The notes: a model not told the origin generated them from the sequence alone. Shown: positions 43,412 through 52,969, numbered from the stretch's first letter. The stretch is 64,000 bases of DNA from JAGLOK01 sp963675575 (GCA_963675575.1 OY776378.1:2604001-2668000); one strand, 5' to 3'. A program made the numbers and translations.

Positions 43412-44743
43412 TTAACCCGTCAATATTTCCTTCCCCGGATTTTCGTTTATATACCAGTTAATCTTTATGCCCGCCGCCGCAAAAGCGTTAGTTGCCATCT
43501 GCTGCAATTCTTGCGTTTGTGTTTGAATCACTGTGCGGTCGCCTTGCTCTATGGCTCTTTGCAATGTAGCCATCTTTTTTTGCAGCCACATTCTACTGGT
43601 TGAAGAAATTCTTCCATACGAACCTCTTACAATATCCATGCTACCTTCAGCCTGAATTATCGCCCATGTCAGATTGACGTATTTTTGCGAAGCCTCTGTC
43701 ATAGGCTCTGCTGTAAAACCATAAACATCTTCTATTAACTCGATTCTTAGCTTATCATCCAACACATACATGCTCCAATTAAATACTTGAAGAAAATGCC
43801 CCACCAAAGTGTGCATTCTGATGTTTTCGCTCTCTAAATTATTGCCAAAAACAGCAAGCGCACAAAATTGTTCAAAGGACAGATTTGTATAAACATCATC
43901 TTTTAATGCGCTTATAATGCCCGGCACTTCAAACAACATGTTCGAGTCTTTCAGTTTTTCAAAAATAGCAAGCATAATTCGTTTTTGCCGATCAACACGG
44001 CCTATATCGTTGTCAACCCCTTTTCGGACTCTGCAATAGTCCAAAACTTCCTGACCGGACAGGTGTTGATATCCTTTATTAATGGTGCGCCCCTGCATTT
44101 TGACTGTTACGTCCACCTTATAATCAACCCCGCCTATTGCGTCCACCAATTTTTTCACAGCCGTCATATTTACGCCCATATAGTAATCAATATGGATATC
44201 GCCCATCACGTTTTCAACGCTTTTTGCTACATACTCAAACCCTTCGCCATCCACTCCTCCACCATGATATAGCGCAGAGTTCAGCTTATATATCCCCGGA
44301 GTATTGTAAATCGGCGCGAATGTATCTCTGGGAACAGAAATCATATTAACTTCATTTTCATCAAAATTTATCGCTAATATAAGCATCACATCGGCGTAAT
44401 AATTTTTATCCCACGTCTCCCTTTCAGGTGAATAATCCGCTCCAACAATCAGTATATTTACGATTCCGCTATTAATTGACACATTTTCACTTGCAGGTGA
44501 ATTTGTTTTAGAAATTGGCTTATCCGTTAGATTTGGAACACTTACCATTGAGGACGGTACAGCCGTAGGTGTTGCAGTAGCTGTGGGTTTTGGAGTTTGA
44601 AAAAGCTTTATGGGGTTTACCGCCACCTTGTATGTAACGAATACTCCCAAAGAAAATGCCGCCAGCAAACAAAAGACGGCCAGAATTATTCTAACGCCTC
44701 TATTTCTGAAAAAAGCCCTGACAAGCGAGAAAAAAGTTTTCAC
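43412..44743 (-). CDS. LytR-CpsA-Psr family cell-wall glycopolymer ligase
   Basis: 443 residues with a short cytoplasmic N-terminus, one membrane helix (about 14-36), a Pro/Thr-rich linker, then the external LCP domain. Catalytic arginine motifs are present: SVPRDTFAPIY, IGGVDYKVDV, LSGQEVLDYCRVRKGVDNDIGRVDRQKRI. The family transfers wall teichoic acid-like or capsular polymers from undecaprenyl pyrophosphate to peptidoglycan. A C-terminal extension of about 100 residues (from ASQKYVNLTWAIIQ) is mostly helical and unassigned. Confidence 0.9.
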   Translation of the reverse strand: MKTFFSLVRAFFRNRGVRIILAVFCLLAAFSLGVFVTYKVAVNPIKLFQTPKPTATATPTAVPSSMVSVPNLTDKPISKTNSPASENVSINSGIVNILIVGADYSPERETWDKNYYADVMLILAINFDENEVNMISVPRDTFAPIYNTPGIYKLNSALYHGGGVDGEGFEYVAKSVENVMGDIHIDYYMGVNMTAVKKLVDAIGGVDYKVDVTVKMQGRTINKGYQHLSGQEVLDYCRVRKGVDNDIGRVDRQKRIMLAIFEKLKDSNMLFEVPGIISALKDDVYTNLSFEQFCALAVFGNNLESENIRMHTLVGHFLQVFNWSMYVLDDKLRIELIEDVYGFTAEPMTEASQKYVNLTWAIIQAEGSMDIVRGSYGRISSTSRMWLQKKMATLQRAIEQGDRTVIQTQTQELQQMATNAFAAAGIKINWYINENPGKEILTG

Positions 44744-44863
44744 GTTTTCGTCCTCATAAACATCTGCAAAATACCTTGAATTATATTTTACTTTATATGT
44801 TATGCCTTTACAAGTAAGCCGTTTACGATTATACTTTTATATTGATTCGGAAAGGATTTTATC

Positions 44864-45817
44864 ATGAATATAACTGTTATTGGCTGTGGTCGCTGGGGAT
44901 GTTTTCTGGCATGGTATCTTGACAGACTTCATCATAGTGTAACCCTTTACGGAAGAGAATCTTCCATGAGATTTCAGGAACTGAAAAATACTCGAAAAAA
45001 TCAATATATGAGTATCGGGGAAAAAATAAAGTTAAGCTCCGATTTAAAATCATCGACCGAAAATGCAGATTATATATTAGTATCAATCAGCGCTCAAAAC
45101 TTAAGATCATTCTCAAAGGAAATATCTGAGTTTGATATAAAAAACAAACCAATAGTTTTGTGCATGAAGGGTCTTGAAGAAAATTCCGGAAAAACTTTGA
45201 GCAGCGTTGTTGAAGAACACCTCAGCAGCAAAATCGCAGTATGGGCGGGTCCCGGTCATGTTGAAGACTTCATGAACAACATATCCAATTGTATGGTTAT
45301 AGATTCCAAAGATGAAAGTTTAAAAGTAGAGCTTGTAGATGTGTTTTCCAGCGACCTTATCCGTTTTTATTATGGCTCCGACCTTATAGGTACCGAGATA
45401 GGTGCCGCCAGCAAAAATGTGATTGGGATCGCCGCGGGGATGTTGGACGGGTTAAATCAATCTTCTCTTAAAGGCGCATTAATGTCGAGAGGCACAAGAG
45501 AAATATCTCAATTAATTAAAGCTATGGGCGGAAATGAGCTTTCCGCATATGGGCTGGCTCATCTTGGAGACTACAGCGCGACAGTCTTTTCGAAATACTC
45601 TCACAACAGAAAATTCGGGGAAATGTTTGTGCGCCACAATGAATACAGCGATTTGGCGGAAGGCGTTCCCACTGCAGCGGCTTTAATGATATTGAGCAAA
45701 AAACACAACGTGGAGCTTCCTATATGTAATGCAGTATATCAAATTATCCACGAAGGAAAAGACGCGGAAGAAATGCTCAACGGCCTATTCCTTCGCTCGA
45801 TAAAGAACGAATTTTGA
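44864..45817 (+). CDS. gpsA: Glycerol-3-phosphate dehydrogenase [NAD(P)+]
   Basis: Makes sn-glycerol 3-phosphate from dihydroxyacetone phosphate for lipid synthesis. 317 residues. The nucleotide motif is GCGRWG (7-12), and the substrate-site lysines lie in VLCMKGLEENSGK and GAASKNVIGIAAG. The motif usually GPSFAxE reads GPGHVEDF here, a clear divergence. AAAGG precedes the ATG. Its stop codon abuts the stop of the convergent aldehyde dehydrogenase with no base between, so the transcripts must overlap. Confidence 0.9.
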   Translation: MNITVIGCGRWGCFLAWYLDRLHHSVTLYGRESSMRFQELKNTRKNQYMSIGEKIKLSSDLKSSTENADYILVSISAQNLRSFSKEISEFDIKNKPIVLCMKGLEENSGKTLSSVVEEHLSSKIAVWAGPGHVEDFMNNISNCMVIDSKDESLKVELVDVFSSDLIRFYYGSDLIGTEIGAASKNVIGIAAGMLDGLNQSSLKGALMSRGTREISQLIKAMGGNELSAYGLAHLGDYSATVFSKYSHNRKFGEMFVRHNEYSDLAEGVPTAAALMILSKKHNVELPICNAVYQIIHEGKDAEEMLNGLFLRSIKNEF

Positions 45818-47185
45818 TTATAAAATCTTTTTTATGATTTTAAGTTTGTTTTTATACGGCGGATATCTCAAAGGATTGTCAAGCAGTCTGTTTCGATATA
45901 CCACAGATTTCTTATGGGAAAATGTTTCAAAGCTCTGGCGACCGTGATAGGCACCTATTCCCGAGCTACCCTTTCCCCCGAACGGGAGATGATGATTTGC
46001 AAAATGTAACAATGTATCGTTTACAACCGCGTCGCCGGAAGGAATTTTCCTCAAATATTCATCAATAAGATTTTTGTCGGACGAAAACACATAAAACGCG
46101 AGTGGAGTATCAATTCCTTTTATTTTTTTAATCATTTCATTCTTGTCATCATAGGAAATAACAGGCAGAAGCGGCCCGAAAATTTCTTCCTGCATAATAG
46201 CGTCTTCCCAATTAATATCTCCTAAAATTGTCGGGGCAATATATCTTCCTTCAGCACTATACTCTCCTCCAAAAACAACTTTACCCTCATCAATAAAAGA
46301 CGATACTTTGTTAAAATGCTTATCTGTTATAATTCTTGCATAGTCTGGACTTTCTTTAGGATTTTTGCCATAAAACTCATTAATAGCCCTTTTCATTTCT
46401 TCAATCAATTCATTCTTAATTGAACTGTGGGCCACAACATAGTCGGGCGCAATGCATGTTTGCCCTGCATTTGTAAACTTGCCCCAGCAAATAGACTTAG
46501 CCGCCATCTTCACATCCGCAGTCGCATCAACTATGGCAGGACTTTTCCCTCCGAGTTCAAGCACAACGGGAGTTAGTCTTTCCGCCGCGGCGCGCATCAC
46601 GATTTTACCAACCGTTGTTCCGCCTGTAAAGAATATGAAATCATACTGCTCTCCCAAAAGAGCTTCATTTACCTCTCTTCCGCCTTCAAAAAGCGCGACA
46701 TAGTTTTCTTCATATATGCTTTCAATTATTTCTTTCATAACTTTAACCGTGTTTGGCACATATCGCGAAGGCTTCAGCACTGCGGTGTTTCCTGCCGCAA
46801 GCGCTCCGATCAGCGGACCTAACGTAAGCTGAACGGGGTAGTTCCACGGTGACATAATTAGCACTTGACCGAACGGTTCACGCCGAATCTTACTTTTAGC
46901 ATGAAAAGTTGCGAGAGTTCCGGAAACACTTTTGTCTTTTGACCACTTTTTTAGATTTCGTTCAAATTGTGTGATTCCGCTCTTTATAAGCGCTATTTCA
47001 CTGGTATAGCTTTCAAACTCGCTTTTAGAAAAATCAGCTTTCAATGCCACAAAAAGGTCAGCTTCCCTTCTTGTCAGCTCCTCTTTCAACTTCCTAAGCT
47101 GGCTTATCCTAAAAGCCGCATCTAATGTTTTTCCGGTATCGTAAAATTCCTTTTGCTTTTTTAAAATTTCTTTTATGTCTTTCAT
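45818..47185 (-). CDS. Aldehyde dehydrogenase (NAD(P)+), class 3-like
   Basis: 455 residues. General base Glu210 (VVLELGGKSPAIV) and nucleophile Cys244 (FTNAGQTCIAPDYV) are in place, with WNYPVQLTLGPLIGALAAGNTAVLKPS and the FFTGGTTVGKIVM nucleotide site. The short form with a hydrophobic basic C-terminus (PPYKNKLKIIKKIL) resembles membrane-associated fatty aldehyde dehydrogenases (YwdH/ALDH3 group). The natural aldehyde is unknown. It stands alone, divergent from the Crp/FNR-type gene. Confidence 0.92.
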   Translation of the reverse strand: MKDIKEILKKQKEFYDTGKTLDAAFRISQLRKLKEELTRREADLFVALKADFSKSEFESYTSEIALIKSGITQFERNLKKWSKDKSVSGTLATFHAKSKIRREPFGQVLIMSPWNYPVQLTLGPLIGALAAGNTAVLKPSRYVPNTVKVMKEIIESIYEENYVALFEGGREVNEALLGEQYDFIFFTGGTTVGKIVMRAAAERLTPVVLELGGKSPAIVDATADVKMAAKSICWGKFTNAGQTCIAPDYVVAHSSIKNELIEEMKRAINEFYGKNPKESPDYARIITDKHFNKVSSFIDEGKVVFGGEYSAEGRYIAPTILGDINWEDAIMQEEIFGPLLPVISYDDKNEMIKKIKGIDTPLAFYVFSSDKNLIDEYLRKIPSGDAVVNDTLLHFANHHLPFGGKGSSGIGAYHGRQSFETFSHKKSVVYRNRLLDNPLRYPPYKNKLKIIKKIL

Positions 47186-47233
47186 GCCTTGTCCTTATTA
47201 AAATATTAATATTCATATGATACATCAACTAAT

Positions 47234-47263
47234 TTGCACACACAAGGTATTAAACAGTATAAT
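47234..47263 (+). promoter_or_regulatory. Promoter of the Crp/FNR-type regulator gene
   Basis: TTGCAC (47234-47239), 18 bp, TATAAT (47258-47263), then AGGTG ahead of ATG 47281. No FNR-type palindrome is visible in it. Confidence 0.6.
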
Positions 47264-47280
47264 AGCTATGAGGTGAATTT

Positions 47281-47907
47281 ATGATTAAAATATCAGATAA
47301 ATTTGAATTCGCAAAAAAGATGACTAAAGCACATTTAGCTGCTATGGATTCGGGAACAATATATAAAACAATTCAAAAAGGAACCATAATATCCGGTGAC
47401 AGCAGAAGATGCAACGGAATACCTTTTGTGCTAAACGGCTCTTTACGGCTCTTTCGGATATCGGAATCCGGAAGAGAAATGACGCTATATAATATAAAAT
47501 CCGGTGAAGTATGCATTATGGCCGCCATATGTGTAATGGGTCATTTAGACTATGATTTTACTGTTGAGTCCCAAAACAAATGTGATTTGGCCGTTGTGTC
47601 GCCTGATGTTTTCAGGAAACTTATAATTGAATCCGACCCTTTTAAAGCATATATATTTCAAATGATGGCGGGCAGGCTTTTGGATTCAATAAACAAAATT
47701 GAATCCGTTAACTTCATCAGTATCGAGCAAAGGATTAAATCCTATCTCCAGCAACATGCCGACGATGACGGTCTGCTCAACGTTACACACGAACAGATAG
47801 CCGTTGATTTGGGAAGTTCGCGTGAAGTAATCAGCCGACATCTAAAAAAACTCGCTGCCGAAGGAGAAATTCAGCAAAAAAGAGGCAGCATACAAATTTT
47901 CAAATAA
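47281..47907 (+). CDS. Crp/FNR-family transcriptional regulator
   Basis: 208 residues: cyclic-nucleotide-binding-like sensor domain (20-120), dimer helix (125-150), then winged HTH. The recognition helix reads SSREVISRHLKKL with E182, S185 and R186 in the E-x2-SR spacing that FNR uses to read TTGAT-like half-sites. There is no N-terminal cysteine cluster; C44, C78, C84 and C101 are scattered, so it is not an oxygen-sensing 4Fe-4S FNR. HcpR-type regulators of this family control hcp in anaerobes. The GTTGC-N4-GCAAC site upstream of cupin-hcp could be its target (inference). Thioredoxin, rhodanese and ferredoxin genes follow. Confidence 0.9.
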   Translation: MIKISDKFEFAKKMTKAHLAAMDSGTIYKTIQKGTIISGDSRRCNGIPFVLNGSLRLFRISESGREMTLYNIKSGEVCIMAAICVMGHLDYDFTVESQNKCDLAVVSPDVFRKLIIESDPFKAYIFQMMAGRLLDSINKIESVNFISIEQRIKSYLQQHADDDGLLNVTHEQIAVDLGSSREVISRHLKKLAAEGEIQQKRGSIQIFK

Positions 47908-48015
47908 ATTTTTCGCCTTTTGTAACTTTGTCACTGAACAATAGTCATTTTTTTGATAACCTACACATGAACAATAAATAACTTACGATAATTGTGGATA
48001 GAAAGGATTTATATT

Positions 48016-48342
48016 ATGTCAAAAGAAATTACACTCCAAAATTTCGAGAAGGAAGTAATAAACTCAGATAAACCCGTGCTTTTAGATTTTTGGGCGGAAT
48101 GGTGCGGTCCATGCCGTATGCTTACTCCCATACTTGAAAAACTTGAGGGCGAACTTGGCGACGCTGTAGAGGTCGGTAAAATAAATGTTGACGAACAGCG
48201 CGAGCTAGCGCAAAAATTCGGCGTTATGAGCATTCCCTCTGTATTTGTAATAAAAGGCGGCAAGGTTGTAGACTCCGCTGTCGGAGTGAGGCAGCAGGCT
48301 TTTTACAAATCAATGGTTGAAAAGGCTAGTGGTGCAAAATGA
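48016..48342 (+). CDS. trxA: Thioredoxin
   Basis: 108-residue classical thioredoxin with the active site W-C30-G-P-C33, a cis-Pro in MSIPSVFVIKGG and no signal peptide. I start at ATG 48016 (MSKEITLQ), preceded by AAAGGA; the frame from 47992 has no ribosome site. It overlaps the rhodanese gene by ATGA, so the two are translated together. The context is sulfur/disulfide redox under the neighbouring Crp/FNR regulator. Confidence 0.95.
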   Translation: MSKEITLQNFEKEVINSDKPVLLDFWAEWCGPCRMLTPILEKLEGELGDAVEVGKINVDEQRELAQKFGVMSIPSVFVIKGGKVVDSAVGVRQQAFYKSMVEKASGAK

Positions 48343-48767
48343 AAAGGCTTACAGCTATAGCGGTAATTATTGCCGCATTGGTTTTAACCTCATGTTCTCC
48401 ACAGGCGCAAGCCCCGGTGGATACTGCACAGCCCACGCAAACCCAACAGGCGCAAAAAGCAGATGTTATTAATAATACGCCAGCGGAATTTGAAAGCAAT
48501 ATGAAAGACGAATATTTGCTTTTGGACGTAAGAACTCAGGCGGAATATGACGAAGGTCACATAGAAGGCTCAACATTGATACCCGTGGATGAACTCGAAG
48601 GCAGGATTAGTGAAATCGAACAATATGAGAACAAAACCGTTCTTGTTTACTGCAGGAGCGGAAATAGAAGCTTAACCGCCTCCAATATATTAATTGAAAA
48701 CGGATTTACTAAGGTTCACAATCTTTTAGGCGGAATAGGGGCATGGAACTCTTATAAGGGCAATTAG
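48339..48767 (+). CDS. Exported rhodanese-domain lipoprotein
   Basis: 142 residues. The lipoprotein signal ends VLTSC (Cys19). A Gln/Thr/Pro-rich linker follows, then one rhodanese domain (about 50-140) with DVRTQAEYDEGHIEGSTLIPVDEL and the active-site loop VYCRSGNRS. It should hold persulfide sulfur on Cys outside the membrane. It is coupled to cytoplasmic thioredoxin and to the small ferredoxin 4 bp downstream. The physiological sulfur donor and acceptor are unknown. Confidence 0.92.
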   Translation: MKRLTAIAVIIAALVLTSCSPQAQAPVDTAQPTQTQQAQKADVINNTPAEFESNMKDEYLLLDVRTQAEYDEGHIEGSTLIPVDELEGRISEIEQYENKTVLVYCRSGNRSLTASNILIENGFTKVHNLLGGIGAWNSYKGN

Positions 48768-48770
48768 CCT

Positions 48771-48953
48771 ATGAGCTTAAAAGTGGTTGAATACAAATGC
48801 CCTCAAAACCATAGCTGCCCCGCCGTCAGGATTTGTCCGGTGGGAGCTTTATCCCAAGAGGGTGTTGGTGCTCCGATAATAGATAATGAAAAATGCATAG
48901 ACTGCGGCAAATGCACATATTTTTGTCCGACTGGCGCACTTATTCTCGAATGA
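48771..48953 (+). CDS. Small 4Fe-4S ferredoxin-like protein
   Basis: 60 residues. The second half carries a standard cluster motif, C42-x2-C45-x2-C48-x3-C52-P. The first half has three cysteines at unusual spacing: C10, C16 and C22-P (CPQNHSCPAVRICP). A second cluster would therefore be atypical or absent. It is an electron carrier encoded as the last gene of the trx-rhodanese group and followed by a terminator. Relatives are annotated as 4Fe-4S binding proteins without a defined partner. Confidence 0.88.
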   Translation: MSLKVVEYKCPQNHSCPAVRICPVGALSQEGVGAPIIDNEKCIDCGKCTYFCPTGALILE

Positions 48954-48977
48954 GGATAAGCAGCCTTCGTTAAATTT

Positions 48978-49007
48978 AAAACCCGATTCAATTGAATCGG
49001 GTTTTTT
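48978..49007. terminator. Intrinsic terminator (perfect palindrome)
   Basis: CCCGATTCAATTGAATCGGG (48982-49001) is a perfect 20-bp palindrome with A-run and T-run flanks. It ends both the ferredoxin transcript and the convergent pyruvate kinase transcript. Confidence 0.9.
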
Positions 49008-49026
49008 GATTTTCCGGTTAAACATT

Positions 49027-50781
49027 TTATATCCCTTTTACAACTCCGCTGTAAACCATTCCATGAGTTGAGTCAACAGTTACGGTTGTTCCGGATTTCA
49101 ATATATCCGTAGCTCCCTGCGCACCACATATAACAGGAATCTCCAGAGTAAGCCCGACTATTGCTGCATGAGTTGTAGACCCGGATTCTTCAATTATTAT
49201 TGCGGTTGCCTTTTTCATTATATTTAAAAGTGCATTATCCGTTTTTGGCACCACCAGTATATCGCCTTCATTGAAACACTTTATCACGTCCTCATTATTT
49301 TTGCCCACACATAAACGTCCGCTTACGCTTAATCCGTTTACGCCCTCGCCGCTCACCAAAACACGCCCCACAATATGAACTTTCAATATATTTGTAGTCC
49401 CGGATATTCCGAGAGGAATCCCCGCGGTAATAGCCACCAGATCGCCGTGGCGCACTATCCCTGTGTCCAACGCCAAATCCACAGCATGTTCAAATAATTC
49501 ATCCGTGCTGCCCTTAACTTCGCTCATGATTGGTATCACTCCCCACGACAAAGAGAGTTTATAGCATGTTTGCATGTCTAGTGCGCACGATATTATCGGA
49601 CATGCCGGCCGAAAACTTGAAATCATTCGCGCTGTGTATCCGCTTTTTGTAACTGTAATTATTGCAGCGGCGCCCAAATCATGAGCAGTCATGCATGTTG
49701 CATGCGATATCGCGTTTGTAACATTGTTTATAATATCCGGTTTTAGCTGATTGAATTTTTCCAAATAATCGATATCATCTTCCGACGTTTCTGCAATCCT
49801 TGACATAGTTTTTAAACTTTCAATCGGATATTTTCCTATCGCGGTTTCCCCCGAAAGCATGATAGCGCTGGTTCCGTCATATACAGCATTTGCAACGTCG
49901 GTGGCTTCAGCACGTGTTGGCCGTGGGTTATTTGCCATGGATTCAAGCATTTGCGTCGCTGTGATGACTTTTTTGCCAGCACGGTAGCATTTTTGAATCA
50001 GCTCTTTTTGAATGCGCGGCAATTCTTCAAAAGGTATTTCAACTCCCATGTCCCCGCGCGCAACCATGATGCCATCACTTACTTTTAGGATTTCATCAAT
50101 ATTGTTTACGCCTTCTTGATTTTCAATTTTTGCTATAATCTGAATGTGCTTCCCGCCGTTTTTTTCCAAAACGCTTTTAATCTCCAAAATATCCATAGCG
50201 TTTCTGGCAAAAGATGCTGCTATAAAATCCACATCATGCTCTATACCGAAAAGCAAATCATTTTTATCTTTTTCGCTGACATATGTCATACTCAAGCGAA
50301 CGCCAGGCAAATTTATCGATTTTCGGTCAGAAACCGTTCCGCCATTTACCACTTTACATAAAATTTCGTTTTTTTCGACAGCCAAAGCAACCAGCTCAAT
50401 AAGTCCGTCATTTATCATGATCCGGTCTCGGACATTAACGTCTTTGGCGATATCTTTATAGGATACTGACGCTCTTTCCAACGTGCCTTGCACATCTTCT
50501 GTGGTCAAAGTGAAGTTAGCGCCTTTTTTTAGTTCTATCGGCCCTTCGGCAAAAGTCCCAAGACGAATCTCAGGTCCTTTTGTGTCAAGCATTATACCAA
50601 CGGGAAGATTAAGTTCTTTCCTTAACTTTTTAAGTTTTTCAACAGTTTCAGCGTGAGATTTATGGTCTCCATGAGAAAAATTCATTCGGGCAACGTTCAT
50701 CCCGTTTTCCATCAATAAGCGTATCATTTTCTCATCTTCGGTCGCAGGTCCTATAGTACATATAATTTTTGTTTTGCGCAT
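49027..50781 (-). CDS. pyk: Pyruvate kinase with C-terminal PEP-utilising domain
   Basis: 584 residues, longer than the 470-residue basic form. Residues 1-470 are pyruvate kinase: ICTIGPATEDEKMI, MNVARMNFSHGDHKSH, MLDTKGPEIRLG, IIAKIENQEGVNNIDEI, and GVEIPFEELPRIQKELIQKC followed by ITATQMLESMANNPRPTRAEATDVANAV. Residues 485-584 are an extra domain like the phosphohistidine domain of PEP synthase (GSTTHAAIVGLTLEIPVICG), as in Geobacillus and many Bacillota enzymes. There its function is structural or regulatory. It is a single-gene unit. Confidence 0.96.
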   Translation of the reverse strand: MRKTKIICTIGPATEDEKMIRLLMENGMNVARMNFSHGDHKSHAETVEKLKKLRKELNLPVGIMLDTKGPEIRLGTFAEGPIELKKGANFTLTTEDVQGTLERASVSYKDIAKDVNVRDRIMINDGLIELVALAVEKNEILCKVVNGGTVSDRKSINLPGVRLSMTYVSEKDKNDLLFGIEHDVDFIAASFARNAMDILEIKSVLEKNGGKHIQIIAKIENQEGVNNIDEILKVSDGIMVARGDMGVEIPFEELPRIQKELIQKCYRAGKKVITATQMLESMANNPRPTRAEATDVANAVYDGTSAIMLSGETAIGKYPIESLKTMSRIAETSEDDIDYLEKFNQLKPDIINNVTNAISHATCMTAHDLGAAAIITVTKSGYTARMISSFRPACPIISCALDMQTCYKLSLSWGVIPIMSEVKGSTDELFEHAVDLALDTGIVRHGDLVAITAGIPLGISGTTNILKVHIVGRVLVSGEGVNGLSVSGRLCVGKNNEDVIKCFNEGDILVVPKTDNALLNIMKKATAIIIEESGSTTHAAIVGLTLEIPVICGAQGATDILKSGTTVTVDSTHGMVYSGVVKGI

Positions 50782-50838
50782 AACATCACCTCATGATTAT
50801 TATATGCCCTAATTAATCAGCTTACAAGAAAAGGCTAT

Positions 50839-51792
50839 TTAAATAAAAAATCTTTGTGAAATAAAAAGCAGGATTGGAAAAATGATTATTAAAAAGAATG
50901 CGCTTGTTGTTAAAAAAGCGCTTATTGTAACAGTTTCATTTAAATTGTTCATTTTAGAAACAATAACAGCGTTGATTGCCACTGGTGATATTCCAAGAAT
51001 GATAACTGTCGCAATAGCCACACTGTCTTTTAAAAGCAAAAAAGCCAATGCTGCAGAAAATATAGGTAATATCAAAAATTTTATAAAAAATATTGCCGGA
51101 GTATCTTTTAAATATTTCATAGCATTTCGAAATTCTATTGAAGCGCCAACCGCAGTAAGCGACATCCAGGCCACGATTTTTATGACTTTATCTACAACTC
51201 CGGTCATAATTTCAGGCCTGACAATCCCAGAGAAATTTAAAATCAATCCTAAACTCATCCCCAAAATGCTTATGTTAGTTATTCTGAATATCAAAGCTTT
51301 AAATGTGGGTCCGTTTTTGATTTTGTGCTTATTTCCAAAATAATTTCCTATCGTATGTCCAAAAACGTAATTCGTTACAGCGTTAAAAAGCAAAATAAGG
51401 CTTACGTAGGCATAGGCAATCTCACCTAAGACAATATACGCGCTCAGGCCTCCGATGTTAAGCCGGTTGCTAAGCATAGCTGAAACCACAAAACTGCCTC
51501 TTTCATTGTCGCTGTCATATCTTTTTTTGCTAAATAGATAACCAAAAAAGGCTCCAATTAAAGGTACGACGAAGCCTATTATCGGCAAAAATATGATATC
51601 TTTGGTTATACTGAGTTTCCAAAAAGTTAAAGTAAATGCTGTCGGCAGAAAAACCGCTAAGTTTATTTTTATCAGAATATCAAACTTCTTTTTGGGAAGC
51701 TTTGTTATCTTCTTTAATAAATACCCCACCATTATAGGCAGCACTATGCTGTAAATAAAAACAATTAATTTCGCGATAAAGCCGCCATTCAT
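50839..51792 (-). CDS. AEC-family (auxin efflux carrier-like) transporter
   Basis: 317 residues with about ten membrane helices in two inverted halves. AEC features include the N-terminal IVLPIMVGYLLKKI, AMLSNRLNIGGLSAYIVLG, and the Asn/Pro-containing helix near the end, ILGISPVAINAVIVSKM. Members carry organic acids such as malate. It starts two bases after the preceding aldo/keto reductase gene ends, so the two are probably co-transcribed. Confidence 0.85.
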   Translation of the reverse strand: MNGGFIAKLIVFIYSIVLPIMVGYLLKKITKLPKKKFDILIKINLAVFLPTAFTLTFWKLSITKDIIFLPIIGFVVPLIGAFFGYLFSKKRYDSDNERGSFVVSAMLSNRLNIGGLSAYIVLGEIAYAYVSLILLFNAVTNYVFGHTIGNYFGNKHKIKNGPTFKALIFRITNISILGMSLGLILNFSGIVRPEIMTGVVDKVIKIVAWMSLTAVGASIEFRNAMKYLKDTPAIFFIKFLILPIFSAALAFLLLKDSVAIATVIILGISPVAINAVIVSKMNNLNETVTISAFLTTSAFFLIIIFPILLFISQRFFI

Positions 51793-51793
51793 A

Positions 51794-52969
51794 TCAACTG
51801 CCTAAAACCGAGTGGGTTTCCTCAAGAAGCACGGGTATATCAAGCTTGTATTCGCACCATTGTATGCACTCTCCGCAGGCTATGCATTCATCGGCTTTTT
51901 GTTTTAAAAGAGAATAAGCATTCTTAATCTCTTCTATATCCCCATTAAATTCTTCGGAAATCTTATATCTTGTATGAAGTGCGAGTATGCCGGGGAAATC
52001 CAATCCTTGAGGACATTCGAATTTTTCAAGACAGTGCGTGCATTCTCTGCATGCATTGTTCATTACGTCCGTTACTCTCTTGGCTTCCTGTTCCAGTTGC
52101 TCACATTTTCCCTTTGAAAGGTGAGCCATATGTGATACCTCCACATCAAGCTCAAGTTCCTCAATAAATCTGCAGCCCGCGTCAACTGTTGAAATGTATT
52201 CATTGGTAAGACAGTATAAGAGCCTGTCTTTTGTGGAAATATCACAATATTTTTTGAATATCTCTGTTTTGCCCACCATTCCGTTTCCGCCGAATGCTTT
52301 CATATTTATAACAGCGACACCTTTGTCATGCGCATGCTTAATTATATTTCCGTAGTTTTCTTGCTCATGACCAAACTTTGGTGCAAAAACACTGCAGGGA
52401 AGTTCAACAACATCAAAATACCCCGAATCCAAAGCCTCCATAATAACATTTTCATGCCCGTTGTGGCTTGAAAAGCCAAGATAATCAAAATAGCCTTCCT
52501 CTTTGAGCTTCAGTGCCTGCTCTATTGCACCCGTCGACTTAATTTCTTCAAAGCGCTCTTTTGACAATCCATGATAAAAAACCACAAGCTTAACCGAAGT
52601 TTGCCCAATTTTTAGATCATGAAAGCCTTGAACGTCAAGCTTGCTTCTGGATAAATTCAGTTCCTCTTCAAATGCTTTGGGATTGTAGCCATGTCCTTTA
52701 GTCACAATAACTATCGGTTCTTTTAAATCATCGCGCTCGCTTAAAACTTCTTTTATAAACGTCTCGCTTTCAAAAACTCTGCCATCATCTTTTGTTCCGC
52801 TATATGCTCTTGCGGTATCTATAAGATTTATTCCCAAATCCAAGGCTTTGCGCACTATGGTCCTGGCCTCATCTTCAGTATCCAGCATTCGAAGATTCAT
52901 AGCACCTAAGCTTACTTCAGTCACTTCCAAGCCGGTATTTCCGAATTTTCTTCTTTTTATGGCTTTCAT
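51794..52969 (-). CDS. Aldo/keto reductase with C-terminal ferredoxin domain
   Basis: 391 residues. Residues 1-290 are the reductase barrel, with FGNTGLEVTEVSLGAMNLR, LIDTARAYSGTKDD (catalytic Asp and Tyr), VTKGHGYNP (Lys) and VVFYHGLSKE (the usual active-site His region). The last 100 residues carry cysteine clusters ACRECTHCLEKFECPQG and CIACGECIQWCEYKLD, so electrons may come from Fe-S centres as well as NADPH. This fused form is common in anaerobes, but its substrate is not established. It is followed at once by the AEC carrier, which may handle the same carbonyl or carboxylate compound. Confidence 0.9.
   Translation of the reverse strand: MKAIKRRKFGNTGLEVTEVSLGAMNLRMLDTEDEARTIVRKALDLGINLIDTARAYSGTKDDGRVFESETFIKEVLSERDDLKEPIVIVTKGHGYNPKAFEEELNLSRSKLDVQGFHDLKIGQTSVKLVVFYHGLSKERFEEIKSTGAIEQALKLKEEGYFDYLGFSSHNGHENVIMEALDSGYFDVVELPCSVFAPKFGHEQENYGNIIKHAHDKGVAVINMKAFGGNGMVGKTEIFKKYCDISTKDRLLYCLTNEYISTVDAGCRFIEELELDVEVSHMAHLSKGKCEQLEQEAKRVTDVMNNACRECTHCLEKFECPQGLDFPGILALHTRYKISEEFNGDIEEIKNAYSLLKQKADECIACGECIQWCEYKLDIPVLLEETHSVLGS

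Noticed and set aside
45815..45820. Overlapping or fused genes at gpsA and the aldehyde dehydrogenase
   Set aside because: The stop codons simply abut on opposite strands; both proteins end at normal positions.
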